A DNA stretch of 64,000 nucleotides from Ralstonia condita. GTDB taxonomy: Bacteria > Pseudomonadota > Gammaproteobacteria > Burkholderiales > Burkholderiaceae. Of the stretch, positions 34,024 to 42,048 are shown one piece after another. The position numbers and the translations under genes were made by a program. The number at the start of each line of letters is the position of its first letter. Position 1 is the stretch's first letter. The notes below the pieces were generated by a model. The model ran no database searches, was not told the DNA's origin, and saw nothing but the letters and a program-made list of their open reading frames with translations. The DNA is taken from NCBI RefSeq assembly GCF_958405655.1, contig NZ_CATYWO010000002.1, positions 248,001 through 312,000 on the forward strand. The letters run 5' to 3'.

Positions 34024-36075
34024 ATGGCTTGCACACAGGTCACCAAACGTGACGGTTCATTGGCTGCCTTTGATGGGCAGAAGATCCACCGCGCCATGGC
34101 TGCGGCCGGCCAGGCCACGGGTGAATTCGACACGCAGGAAGCACAACGCCTGAGCCTCTACGTGGTGGATCAGGTGAGCGCGTTGGATTGCCCGGGCATC
34201 GAGGCGATCCAGAATCACGTTGAAGAAACCCTGGTCGACGCGGGTTACTGGCGCACGGCGCGCGCCTACATCGTCTATCGCGAACAGCACGCCCGCCTGC
34301 GCGCGCTCAGGCACACGCTGGTCGATGTCGAGAGCACGATGGACGAGTACCTCCAGCAGCGTGACTGGCGGGTGAATGCCAACGCCAATCAGGGCTACAG
34401 CCTGGGCGGCCTCATCCTGAACGTGGCGGGCAAGGTCACGGCCAACTACTGGCTCTCGCACGTCTACAGCCCCGAGGCCGGAGCCGCGCACCGCGAGGGT
34501 GACATCCACATCCACGATCTCGACATGCTGTCGGGCTACTGCGCAGGGTGGTCGTTGCGTCAATTGCTGACCGAGGGCTTCAACGGGGTACCAGGCAAGG
34601 TCGAGGCCACGCCGCCGCGCCACATGTCGGCGGCCATCGGGCAGATCGTCAACTTCCTCGGCACGCTGCAGAACGAATGGGCAGGCGCGCAGGCCTTCAG
34701 TTCGTTCGATACGTATATGGCGCCCTTCGTGCGCCGCGACGCGATGTCCTACACGGCGGTCCGGCAGGCCATGCAGGAGCTGATCTACAACCTCAACGTA
34801 CCCAGCCGCTGGGGCACGCAAACACCGTTCACGAATCTCACTTTCGACTGGACCTGTCCGGCCGACCTGCGCGAACAGGTTCCCTACATCGGCGGCGAAG
34901 AGATGCCCTTCACCTACGGCGATCTCCAGCCCGAGATGGACATGATCAACCGGGCCTACATCGACGTCATGATGGCCGGCGATGCCAAGGGGCGCGCGTT
35001 CACCTTCCCCATCCCGACCTACAACATCACGCCAGATTTCGATTGGGATCACCCGAACACCACGATGCTGTTCGAGATGACAGCGCGGTACGGCCTGCCC
35101 TACTTCCAGAACTTCCTCAACTCCGATCTTGAGCCGCACATGGTGCGCTCCATGTGCTGCCGCCTGCAGCTGGATCTGCGGGAGCTGCTCAAGCGCGGCA
35201 ACGGGTTGTTTGGCTCGGCCGAGCAAACGGGATCGATCGGCGTGGTGACGGTGAACTGCGCGCGCCTGGGCTATCGCTACGCGGGCGATGAGGCGGCGCT
35301 GCTGGCGCAGCTCGACACGCTGCTGGCGCTCGGCCGCGACGTGCTGGAGGTCAAGCGCAAGTTCGTGCAGCGCCTGATCGACCAGGGGCTGTATCCGTAC
35401 ACGCGGCGGTACCTGGGCACGTTGCGCAACCACTTCAGCACGCTGGGGGTGAACGGCATCAACGAGATGGTGCGCAACTTCACGCACGACGCCGACGACA
35501 TCACCACGCCCGCCGGTCATGCCATGGCGATCCGCCTGCTCGATCATGTGCGCCAGCGCATCACCGGGTTCCAGGAAGCCACCGGCCACCTGTACAACCT
35601 TGAAGCCACGCCGGCCGAGGGTACGACGTACCGCTTTGCACGCGAAGACCGCAAGCGCTGGCCTGGCATCCTTCAAGCCGGCACTGCGGAGCAGCCGTAC
35701 TACACCAACTCCAGCCAATTGCCGGTCGGCTACACCGATGACCCCTTCGAGGCGCTGGCCCGCCAGGAAGCGCTGCAGGGCAAGTACACCGGCGGCACGG
35801 TGCTGCACCTGTACATGAACGAGGCGATCTCCTCACCGCAGGCCTGCCGGGAACTCGTGCGCCGCGCGCTGGCGAACTTCCGGCTGCCGTACATCACCAT
35901 CACACCCACGTTTTCGATCTGCCCGAAGCACGGCTATCTCTCAGGCCATCACGCGTTCTGCCCGAAGTGCGATGCCGAACTGCTGGCGCATCAGCCGCAC
36001 GACAACTGCGGCTGTGCGTCAACCGCGACATCTGCTTCACCTACCCACGTCAACCATGAAGGAGCATCGGTATGA
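34024..36075 (+). CDS. nrdD: Class III (anaerobic) ribonucleotide reductase, main part without glycyl-radical domain
   Basis: A 683-residue NrdD. An ATP-cone occupies the N-terminus (TKRDGSLAAFDGQKIHRAM), then the NrdD barrel with the Cys-containing MCCRLQL and VTVNCARLGYRYAGDE segments, and a C-terminal zinc site (Cys633, His636, Cys646, Cys649). The enzyme makes dNTPs without oxygen. The protein ends soon after the zinc site and has no RVxGY glycyl-radical motif. That motif is found in the next gene (36072), in another frame, with its own AAGGAG site. So the radical domain appears to be supplied in trans. Confidence 0.93.
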   Translation: MACTQVTKRDGSLAAFDGQKIHRAMAAAGQATGEFDTQEAQRLSLYVVDQVSALDCPGIEAIQNHVEETLVDAGYWRTARAYIVYREQHARLRALRHTLVDVESTMDEYLQQRDWRVNANANQGYSLGGLILNVAGKVTANYWLSHVYSPEAGAAHREGDIHIHDLDMLSGYCAGWSLRQLLTEGFNGVPGKVEATPPRHMSAAIGQIVNFLGTLQNEWAGAQAFSSFDTYMAPFVRRDAMSYTAVRQAMQELIYNLNVPSRWGTQTPFTNLTFDWTCPADLREQVPYIGGEEMPFTYGDLQPEMDMINRAYIDVMMAGDAKGRAFTFPIPTYNITPDFDWDHPNTTMLFEMTARYGLPYFQNFLNSDLEPHMVRSMCCRLQLDLRELLKRGNGLFGSAEQTGSIGVVTVNCARLGYRYAGDEAALLAQLDTLLALGRDVLEVKRKFVQRLIDQGLYPYTRRYLGTLRNHFSTLGVNGINEMVRNFTHDADDITTPAGHAMAIRLLDHVRQRITGFQEATGHLYNLEATPAEGTTYRFAREDRKRWPGILQAGTAEQPYYTNSSQLPVGYTDDPFEALARQEALQGKYTGGTVLHLYMNEAISSPQACRELVRRALANFRLPYITITPTFSICPKHGYLSGHHAFCPKCDAELLAHQPHDNCGCASTATSASPTHVNHEGASV

Positions 36076-36248
36076 ACACACTCACTCAACCCTCCACCTC
36101 GGCCTTCCAATTCGATGACAGCCAACGCACCCGCTGCGAAGTCTGGACACGCGTGATGGGCTATCACCGGCCGGTCAGCTCGTTCAACATCGGCAAACAA
36201 GGGGAATTCCGTGAACGCCGCTTCTTTGTTGAAGAACGCGCCCGCTGA
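36072..36248 (+). CDS. Separate glycyl-radical domain of class III ribonucleotide reductase
   Basis: A 58-residue protein whose residues 22-48 match the C-terminal radical domain of NrdD (CEVWTRVMGYHRPV, FNIGKQGEF); Gly30 in RVMGY is the expected radical site. It begins with ATG overlapping the nrdD stop by four bases, behind a good AAGGAG at 36059-36064 with seven-base spacing, which argues for genuine separate translation and against a sequencing frameshift. NrdG (next gene) would form the radical on this subunit, which must then dock to NrdD. The arrangement recalls the YfiD/GrcA spare radical domain of pyruvate formate-lyase. Confidence 0.85.
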   Translation: MNTLTQPSTSAFQFDDSQRTRCEVWTRVMGYHRPVSSFNIGKQGEFRERRFFVEERAR

Positions 36249-36924
36249 GCCAACGCAGTGCACGCCGCCGGCCATCGGCGGCGTGACGCCCTTCTCCAGC
36301 GTCGACTGGCCTGGGCAACTGGCGGCGGTGGTCTTCATCGCCGGTTGCCCGTGGCGCTGTCATTACTGCCACAACCCGCACCTGCAGACGCGAGCGCGCT
36401 CGCTCGACTGGAACGATGTCTACGCGTTCCTGCAGAAGCGTGCGGGCCTGCTGGATGGCGTGGTGTTTTCCGGTGGCGAGCCGCTGAGCGAGCCCCGCCT
36501 GCCGGAGCTCATGCGTGCCGTGCGCGCGCTCGGCTTCAAGATCGGCCTGCATACCGGCGGCATCTATCCGGCGCGCATGGCCGAGGCCCTGCCGCTGGTG
36601 GACTGGGTAGGCCTCGACATCAAGACCACCGGGCAACGCTATGACGCACTCACGGGCCGGCGCGGCAGCGCAGCGCCGGTCGACACGTGCCTCGACCTGC
36701 TGCTGCAAAGCGACTGCGCCTTCGAGTGCCGGACCACCTGGCATCCGAGCTGGCTACCGGAGCCGCAACTCCTTGCGCTGGCGCAAAGCCTGAGCCAACG
36801 CGGCGTGAAACACTACGCCATACAAGCCTATCGAAGTGCCCCCGGGACCCTGGCCACAACGCTGCCCAGCGATACCACGCAACGCGCATTGGCTGCCTGC
36901 TTCTCTTCTTTTTCCTGCCGGTGA
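36211..36924 (+). CDS. nrdG: Anaerobic ribonucleotide reductase activating enzyme (radical SAM)
   Basis: A 237-residue radical-SAM activase. The [4Fe-4S]/SAM motif is CPWRCHYCHN near residue 46, and FSGGEPL near residue 88 binds SAM. It starts with GTG at 36211 behind AAGGGGA and overlaps the radical-domain gene by 38 bases in another frame, so the three genes form one tightly packed operon. It abstracts a hydrogen from the target glycine, here on the separate 58-residue protein. Confidence 0.92.
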   Translation: MNAASLLKNAPAEPTQCTPPAIGGVTPFSSVDWPGQLAAVVFIAGCPWRCHYCHNPHLQTRARSLDWNDVYAFLQKRAGLLDGVVFSGGEPLSEPRLPELMRAVRALGFKIGLHTGGIYPARMAEALPLVDWVGLDIKTTGQRYDALTGRRGSAAPVDTCLDLLLQSDCAFECRTTWHPSWLPEPQLLALAQSLSQRGVKHYAIQAYRSAPGTLATTLPSDTTQRALAACFSSFSCR

Positions 36925-36928
36925 CACC

Positions 36929-37606
36929 ATGGCCGAGACTCTCGATATTGGCAACCTGCTCAAGCACACCCGGTTGTTCGAGGACTTTGACGCCGACGAC
37001 ATGGCGGTCCTCGCACGCGATTGCCGCACACAGCGGGTTGCACGTCACGATATTGTTTTCAACCGCGGCGACCATGCCGACGGCTTCTATGTGGTGGCGG
37101 TCGGCGCGATCAAACTCGTGCTGCCCGGTCCGCATGGACAGCGCAAGGTCATCGAATTCTTTGGTCCGGGCCAGTGTTTTGGCGAGCCGTTCATGTTCAT
37201 CAACCGGCCGTATGCAGCCGATGCCCAGGCCATGGAAGACAGCCTGCTCGTCTGGATCGGCAAGCCGGCCATCGACGCTGCGCTCGACGTGCATCCGCAC
37301 CTGGCGCGGCAGATGCTTGCGGGTCTGTCTGCCCGGCTGCACACCCTGATGTGCGACATCGAAACGGTCAAGCTGCAAAGCGCAAACGAACGGCTGGTCG
37401 GCTATCTGCTCTCGCTGCCGCGCAAGTTCGACCGGACGCGTTTTCCGTGCAGCAAGAGCCTGGTGGCGTCCAAGCTCGGGCTGGCACCCGCCACGCTCTC
37501 GCGCGTGCTGCGTCAATTGATTCAGGACGGACTCATCCTGGTCGAGGGGCGGGATGTCGTCATCCCCAACTCCGTGGCGCTTGAGCGCCAACTGCAGGCC
37601 GCATAG
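36929..37606 (+). CDS. dnr: CRP/FNR-family regulator, Dnr-like
   Basis: A 225-residue regulator: cyclic-nucleotide-type beta barrel (about 15-125), dimerisation helix and winged HTH (KSLVASKLGLAPATLSRVLRQL). It lacks the N-terminal cysteine set of oxygen-sensing FNR, so it belongs with heme/NO-responsive Dnr/NnrR types. In FNR the recognition helix has E-x2-S-R; here it is Ala188-Thr-Leu-Ser191-Arg192, so the Glu is missing. It lies four bases after nrdG and is the likely local regulator of the FNR-type boxes in the window, though the missing Glu could shift its preferred site. Confidence 0.85.
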   Translation: MAETLDIGNLLKHTRLFEDFDADDMAVLARDCRTQRVARHDIVFNRGDHADGFYVVAVGAIKLVLPGPHGQRKVIEFFGPGQCFGEPFMFINRPYAADAQAMEDSLLVWIGKPAIDAALDVHPHLARQMLAGLSARLHTLMCDIETVKLQSANERLVGYLLSLPRKFDRTRFPCSKSLVASKLGLAPATLSRVLRQLIQDGLILVEGRDVVIPNSVALERQLQAA

Positions 37607-37702
37607 GCAAGCCGCATCAGGTGTCGCGCAACCGCAGTTGCCCGACGAGGCGATCGCACGACCCCGCACCGGGGCGGCGAATGGCCCGGCAGGCGTCGAA
37701 GC

Positions 37703-38128
37703 TCAGTCTGTGCCGACGGAAACGGCAGCCGGCATGGCGCACCCTGATGCGGCGTCGATCTGCTGCTGGAGCGCAGTGACGGCTTCGTCCACCAATGCGG
37801 TCGCGACGGCCAACTCCTCTTCGCCGCAGTCAGCGTGATAGCGCTTCTTGGCGCCAAGCTGGTTGAGCACCAGGTGCACATCGGCGGTGACACCGGCAGT
37901 CGCCAGGCAGGCTTTCACGCAGGCCAGCGCGCAACCATCGAGCGCCAGGATGGGGCGCCCGCTGCGTGCGGTCTTGACGAGCGCCCGCACCCCGCCGCCC
38001 ACGCCGCTGATGCATGACATCTCTGCCCTGCCAGCGCGGTCGAGGTCGACCGCGAGACGGTTGGCCGCCTGCGCCACGCTCGAGCATCCGGAGCAGGCGT
38101 AGACGAGCGGCAAATGATTCGACGACAT
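37703..38128 (-). CDS. DGC-domain putative zinc-binding protein
   Basis: A 141-residue cysteine-rich protein with YACSGCSSVAQAAN at the N-terminus and the family's DGCALACVKACL near residue 65. The DGC family is of unknown function, with conserved cysteines thought to bind metal. The start at 38128 is set by a strong GGAGGTGAT site. It is the upstream neighbour of no other minus-strand gene in its direction and lies next to anaerobic ubiquinone genes, which suggests a low-oxygen role only by association. Confidence 0.8.
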   Translation of the reverse strand: MSSNHLPLVYACSGCSSVAQAANRLAVDLDRAGRAEMSCISGVGGGVRALVKTARSGRPILALDGCALACVKACLATAGVTADVHLVLNQLGAKKRYHADCGEEELAVATALVDEAVTALQQQIDAASGCAMPAAVSVGTD

Positions 38129-38160
38129 GGCATCACCTCCCTGTGACGTTGCAACCCGCG

Positions 38161-38577
38161 CTAGCGCGACTGCCAGCGCGCCAGCCACGCCGGCCGTGCG
38201 GCAGCATCGAGCCAGTTCTTGACGATCAGGCCCAGCTCCGTGTCACCGGCAATCTTCAGGCGGCGCTGAAAGAACAGCGTGTCAGCGTCGGCGGTGCCGC
38301 GGATGAGCGCGACGAACTCGGCGACACCCGCGTGCAGTTCCAGCTCGGGCACCTGGCCCGACAGCAGATGGAACGCGCCGCCGCGACAGCAGAAGCAGGC
38401 GCGCAGCCCAAGATCCTCCACCGTAATGGCAAAGCGCCGCCCCTCGAGTTCGGGCGGCGGCGTCAGCCATGACAGGCGGCGCGCAAGGTCGAGCCCCAGC
38501 ACGAAGGGCAGCGAGGTCAATGGCGTGGGCAACCGGCGCGCCATGCGCACCAGCGTGGCGGGTGGGCGCAGCATCAT
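38161..38577 (-). CDS. ubiT: SCP2-domain lipid carrier of anaerobic ubiquinone synthesis
   Basis: A 138-residue SCP2 (sterol carrier) domain protein of the UbiT/YhbT type, which in E. coli binds isoprenoid lipids for oxygen-independent ubiquinone synthesis. It has the family pattern LEGRRFAITVEDLGLRACFC and RGTADADTLFFQRRLKIAGDTELGL. It overlaps ubiV by four bases and is the third gene of a ubiU-ubiV-ubiT operon on the minus strand. Confidence 0.9.
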   Translation of the reverse strand: MMLRPPATLVRMARRLPTPLTSLPFVLGLDLARRLSWLTPPPELEGRRFAITVEDLGLRACFCCRGGAFHLLSGQVPELELHAGVAEFVALIRGTADADTLFFQRRLKIAGDTELGLIVKNWLDAAARPAWLARWQSR

Positions 38578-39458
38578 CGCGGGGTCTCCAGCCAGTCGAT
38601 GCCGGATCGGCCATGCCAGTAGCCGTTGCAGCGGCCGATGCCTTCGGGCGGCTGCACCGCGGGCGCGGGCTCGCCACGGCGCTGCGCATCCAGCGCGGCC
38701 ACCGCGTCGAGTGTGCCGCGCGACTGCGGACTCACGCGCAGGACTTTCACGCCGAGCGCCGACAGCGCGGGCGCCTGGTCGAGCATGTCGAGGCATTGCC
38801 CCGATTGCGTCTGGATACCGTTGATGGCGAGAAACTCCTGCCCCTCGCGCGTGCGCACGGCAAGACCGTCGGGGTGCTCGATACAGCGGAAGCCGCAATC
38901 GTCCTTGTTGAGACGGAAATGCCGCGCCGTAAAGCAGCGCGCCGAGAAGGCCAAAGGCAACCGGCCCCACACCATCGCTTCAATTTCCAGTGCGTCGGGC
39001 TTTTCGCGCATCAGCTCAGCCAGCGTGGCCTGGCTCATTTCCAGCGGCATGACCGCGCGTATCGCTCCCAGCCCAGCCAGCCAGGCAAGCGTGGCGCCGT
39101 GGTAAGCGTTGCAGTGCGGCCCGGCCACGAACGGGCGGCCGCCAAGCAGCCTGACGGCACCCAGCTCGCCGGCCTCCACCAGCCAGTCGTCCTGCTGACA
39201 TTGCTTGCGCAACGCCTGCGCCTCGGCACTGGTTTCAATCAGCGTCCGCGTCGATAGCACCACCGACTTGCCGGCCTCGCGCAGCATGGCCGCGATATCG
39301 AGCCAGTCGTCCGCCCGCAGCTCGTGGCGGCGGCTGCAGACCGTCTCGCCCACATAGACGATGTCGACAGGGCTGGCCGCGACCTCTGCGTAGAAGTCGA
39401 ACGTCTGTAACCGCGGCCAGTAGTACAGCAGCGGACCAAGCGAAATCTCGTAGGACAT
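38574..39458 (-). CDS. ubiV: O2-independent ubiquinone hydroxylation protein UbiV (U32 family)
   Basis: A 294-residue U32-family protein. Four cysteines at 41, 175, 188 and 192 match the [4Fe-4S] ligand pattern of UbiV (one early Cys, then C-x12-C-x3-C). With UbiU it hydroxylates ubiquinone precursors without O2 in the anaerobic pathway. It starts at 39458, ten bases after ubiU. Co-presence with narGHJI makes sense since nitrate reductase accepts electrons from ubiquinol. Confidence 0.92.
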   Translation of the reverse strand: MSYEISLGPLLYYWPRLQTFDFYAEVAASPVDIVYVGETVCSRRHELRADDWLDIAAMLREAGKSVVLSTRTLIETSAEAQALRKQCQQDDWLVEAGELGAVRLLGGRPFVAGPHCNAYHGATLAWLAGLGAIRAVMPLEMSQATLAELMREKPDALEIEAMVWGRLPLAFSARCFTARHFRLNKDDCGFRCIEHPDGLAVRTREGQEFLAINGIQTQSGQCLDMLDQAPALSALGVKVLRVSPQSRGTLDAVAALDAQRRGEPAPAVQPPEGIGRCNGYWHGRSGIDWLETPR

Positions 39459-39468
39459 GATGTGCCTT

Positions 39469-40485
39469 CTATTTCCAGGGCCGATCAAATGCGCCTTGCG
39501 TGACGTGCGCGCCTTCTGCGTGGCGCACGAGCGCAGCCTGCCAGTCAGGCCTGACGGAGAAGCGCGCAGGGTCCGCCTGTGCGGCATCCAAGGCAGCGCG
39601 CAATGTGGCCACCACCTGGGCCACATACGCCGGGCTGCGCTGGCGCCCCTCGATCTTGATGGCTGACACGCCCATGGCCAGCAGCCGCGGCAGCAGGCTC
39701 AGCGCATTGAGGCTGGTGGGCTCTTCCAGCACGTGGTCGACCTCGTCGTCTACCAGGAAGCGCCCCTTGCACAGCGTCGGATACCCCGCAGCCTCGCCCG
39801 GTGCGTATTGATCGATCAGGATGTCATTCAGGCGCGCATCGAGATTGCCGTCACGCTCCATCCAGCGCACGGCATGGGCAGGCGAACACACGCCCTTGTT
39901 GTTGGGCGAATCGCCCGTGGCGTATGACGACAGCAGGCAGCGTCCTTCGGCCATCACGCACAGGCTGCCAAAGCCGAACACTTCGATCTGCACCGAGGTC
40001 TGCCGGATCACGCGCTCGACCTCGGTCAGCGTCAGCACGCGCGGCAGAACGGCACGGTGGATGCCGAACTGCTCGCGCATCAACTCGATGGCGTCGGCGT
40101 GCGTGGCCGAGCCCTGCACCGAGAGATGCAGCCGCAGGTCGGGATACCGGTCGCGCGCATAGGCCATCAGACCCGGGTCGGCAAGGATCACGGCGTCCGC
40201 CCCCAGCATGTAGGCGGCGTCGATGGCCATGCGCCATTCGATGCCACGGCCAGCCTGCGGAAACGTGTTGATGGCAAACAGCACCTGGCGCCCTTTCTGG
40301 TGCGCCAGCTCGACACCCGTGCGGATATCGGCCTCGGTAAAGTTCAGCCCCGCGAAGTTGCGCGCGTTGGTGGCGTTCTTCAGACCGAGGTAGACGGTAT
40401 CGGCGCCGGCATCCACGGCTGCCTTGAGTGCTGCCAGGCTGCCGGCCGGTGCCACCAGTTCGATGGTGGAAGAGGTTTGTGTCAT
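39469..40485 (-). CDS. ubiU: O2-independent ubiquinone hydroxylation protein UbiU (U32 family)
   Basis: A 338-residue U32 protein with the family opener ELVAPAGSLAALKAAVDAGAD and four cysteines (176, 183, 200, 239) in the UbiU [4Fe-4S] arrangement. It forms a heterodimer with UbiV. It is the first gene of ubiUVT. The start at 40485 was chosen for its family-typical length; a possible weak FNR-like element (TTGCG-N4-GTCAA, 40520-40533) lies just upstream, overlapping the stop of the neighbouring gene. Confidence 0.92.
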   Translation of the reverse strand: MTQTSSTIELVAPAGSLAALKAAVDAGADTVYLGLKNATNARNFAGLNFTEADIRTGVELAHQKGRQVLFAINTFPQAGRGIEWRMAIDAAYMLGADAVILADPGLMAYARDRYPDLRLHLSVQGSATHADAIELMREQFGIHRAVLPRVLTLTEVERVIRQTSVQIEVFGFGSLCVMAEGRCLLSSYATGDSPNNKGVCSPAHAVRWMERDGNLDARLNDILIDQYAPGEAAGYPTLCKGRFLVDDEVDHVLEEPTSLNALSLLPRLLAMGVSAIKIEGRQRSPAYVAQVVATLRAALDAAQADPARFSVRPDWQAALVRHAEGAHVTQGAFDRPWK

Positions 40486-40529
40486 GGCGGGAGTCTGCGA
40501 CTTGTCCGCCAGTGTGGTTTTGCGTTCGG

Positions 40530-41813
40530 TCAACCGCGCGTGAACGCACGGCGCACGCCGCGAAACGTCCAGAGCGCCCGGCACAGCTGCGCGCCCAGCC
40601 ACAGCTGCGACACGGCAAACAGCAAGCCGGCCGGCATGGCCATCCACCCCGGGCTGACGGGCAACAGCAGCAGTGCAAGCGCCGCCAAGAGCAGCAACCG
40701 GGCATGCCAGTGCTGCTGCCGCTCACCAATCAGGGTCTGCATGGCGGGCAGTCGCACATGGCGTGGCACGAGCCTGCGCAAGTGCATCCACACCATGAAC
40801 GGGATGATCTTGCCGAGCATGGCATTGATGGGCAGCACACCACCGCCCACGAGGGCCAGCACGCCCATCCACCAGGCAACCGGCCAACCGGCCGGCAGCC
40901 AACGCGCAGCGATACCGAGAACGGCGACGGCAAACCACGCGCCTGTCGCGCCCAGCCACAGTGGCCAGCCCGGGTCGTGTCTGCGACGGGCCCGGTAGAC
41001 CGCGCCCAGCCCGGCCGCGGACAACGCGCCCAGCGCAAGCCAGCCCCACGTCTGCCAGAGCGCCGTGCCGCCGCGCCAGCCGATCAAGCTGCCCAGCAGC
41101 AGGGGCGCCCACAGCCATCCTGGCATCCACCGATGCCAGCGCTCCGGCAACCGGGGGGACTGCCAGAACATCGGCAGCACGGTCGAGGCGACACCGGCCA
41201 GCAGCGTGGCCAGCCAGCCGCCCAGCCCCCAACCGACATGCAGGTTCAGCAGGACAGGTGCCGGAGAAAACATCCCCAGGGCCAGCACCGTGCCAAGCGT
41301 CGCGCCGGTGGCCAGCGTCAACAGCAGCGCCCAGCCAATGCGCCGCAAGGTTCGCACGGTGCCGTGCATGTCCGCAGCCTTGACGACATGCAGCCCCCCC
41401 AGGATCAGCAGGACCGCCGGAATGGCCAGCAGCGGCGCGCCAAACCACGCTGCCAGCGCAAAGGCGGTTCGCCCGCCGCCCAGGAATCCGGTCGCGAGCG
41501 CAATCGCAGTCGCCACGCAAGTCGCAGCCACGCATGGCGATACCCAGCGGGCACCCGGCACAGGCACGCCCGCCACCACGGGAAACAGCTGGAAGAGCGC
41601 GCCCAGCATGGCGGGCAGCAACATCCCCACCGCCAACCCGTGCACGAGCGCAAGTGCAAGCGGCGCAAACCGATCAGGCAATCCGCCCGTCGGCCCGAAT
41701 GCCAGCAGCAAACCCACGGCCGCTCCCGCCCAGGGCACGGGCAAGAGGCAGCCGAACACCACGCCGGGCGGCGGCATGCGTTCGTAGAAGAGCGTAGGGG
41801 CGGTGGCTGACAT
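40530..41813 (-). CDS. Polytopic membrane protein, NnrS/heme-copper-oxidase-I-like
   Basis: A 427-residue membrane protein with about 11-12 hydrophobic segments. Helices containing ALVHGLAVGMLLPAMLGALF and LNLHVGWGLGGWLATLLAGV carry isolated His residues, as in NnrS and related heme-containing membrane proteins of denitrifiers. It lies between ubiU and the narK genes. A role in NO handling or denitrification is suggested by that position and family resemblance; exact function is unknown. An FNR/Dnr-type box lies in the divergent gap upstream. Confidence 0.6.
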   Translation of the reverse strand: MSATAPTLFYERMPPPGVVFGCLLPVPWAGAAVGLLLAFGPTGGLPDRFAPLALALVHGLAVGMLLPAMLGALFQLFPVVAGVPVPGARWVSPCVAATCVATAIALATGFLGGGRTAFALAAWFGAPLLAIPAVLLILGGLHVVKAADMHGTVRTLRRIGWALLLTLATGATLGTVLALGMFSPAPVLLNLHVGWGLGGWLATLLAGVASTVLPMFWQSPRLPERWHRWMPGWLWAPLLLGSLIGWRGGTALWQTWGWLALGALSAAGLGAVYRARRRHDPGWPLWLGATGAWFAVAVLGIAARWLPAGWPVAWWMGVLALVGGGVLPINAMLGKIIPFMVWMHLRRLVPRHVRLPAMQTLIGERQQHWHARLLLLAALALLLLPVSPGWMAMPAGLLFAVSQLWLGAQLCRALWTFRGVRRAFTRG

Positions 41814-41865
41814 GGGCGATCAAAGCAAGAGCCTACACCCTAGCCCAAGCCCCCCGTTGCGCGTT

Positions 41866-41879
41866 TTGACGTGCATTAA
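41866..41879. promoter_or_regulatory. FNR/Dnr-type box between the NnrS-like gene and narK1
   Basis: TTGAC-GTGC-ATTAA, eight of ten positions of the consensus. It lies about 50 bases from the start of the minus-strand gene and about 170 bases before narK1, so it could serve either. Confidence 0.55.
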
Positions 41880-42048
41880 GGTGCGAACGGCAGGCCGGTG
41901 CGCGCGCGCCTCGACAAGCAGGGTCCCTGTCGAACGAACTAGTCCGACCGACCCGCCTCGCGCACGGCCCTCCTCGTCCAGCGACGAATAGACGCACTCC
42001 GGTGCCCCACCTACCCTGACCCTGCCAATTCCACCACGGGGTCACGAT

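Noticed and set aside
34024..36075. NrdD considered as a frameshifted pseudogene
   Set aside because: The small downstream gene has its own good ribosome binding site and start codon exactly at the stop, and the frame before it is clean, so a true split is more likely; kept as a finding with resequencing as the test.
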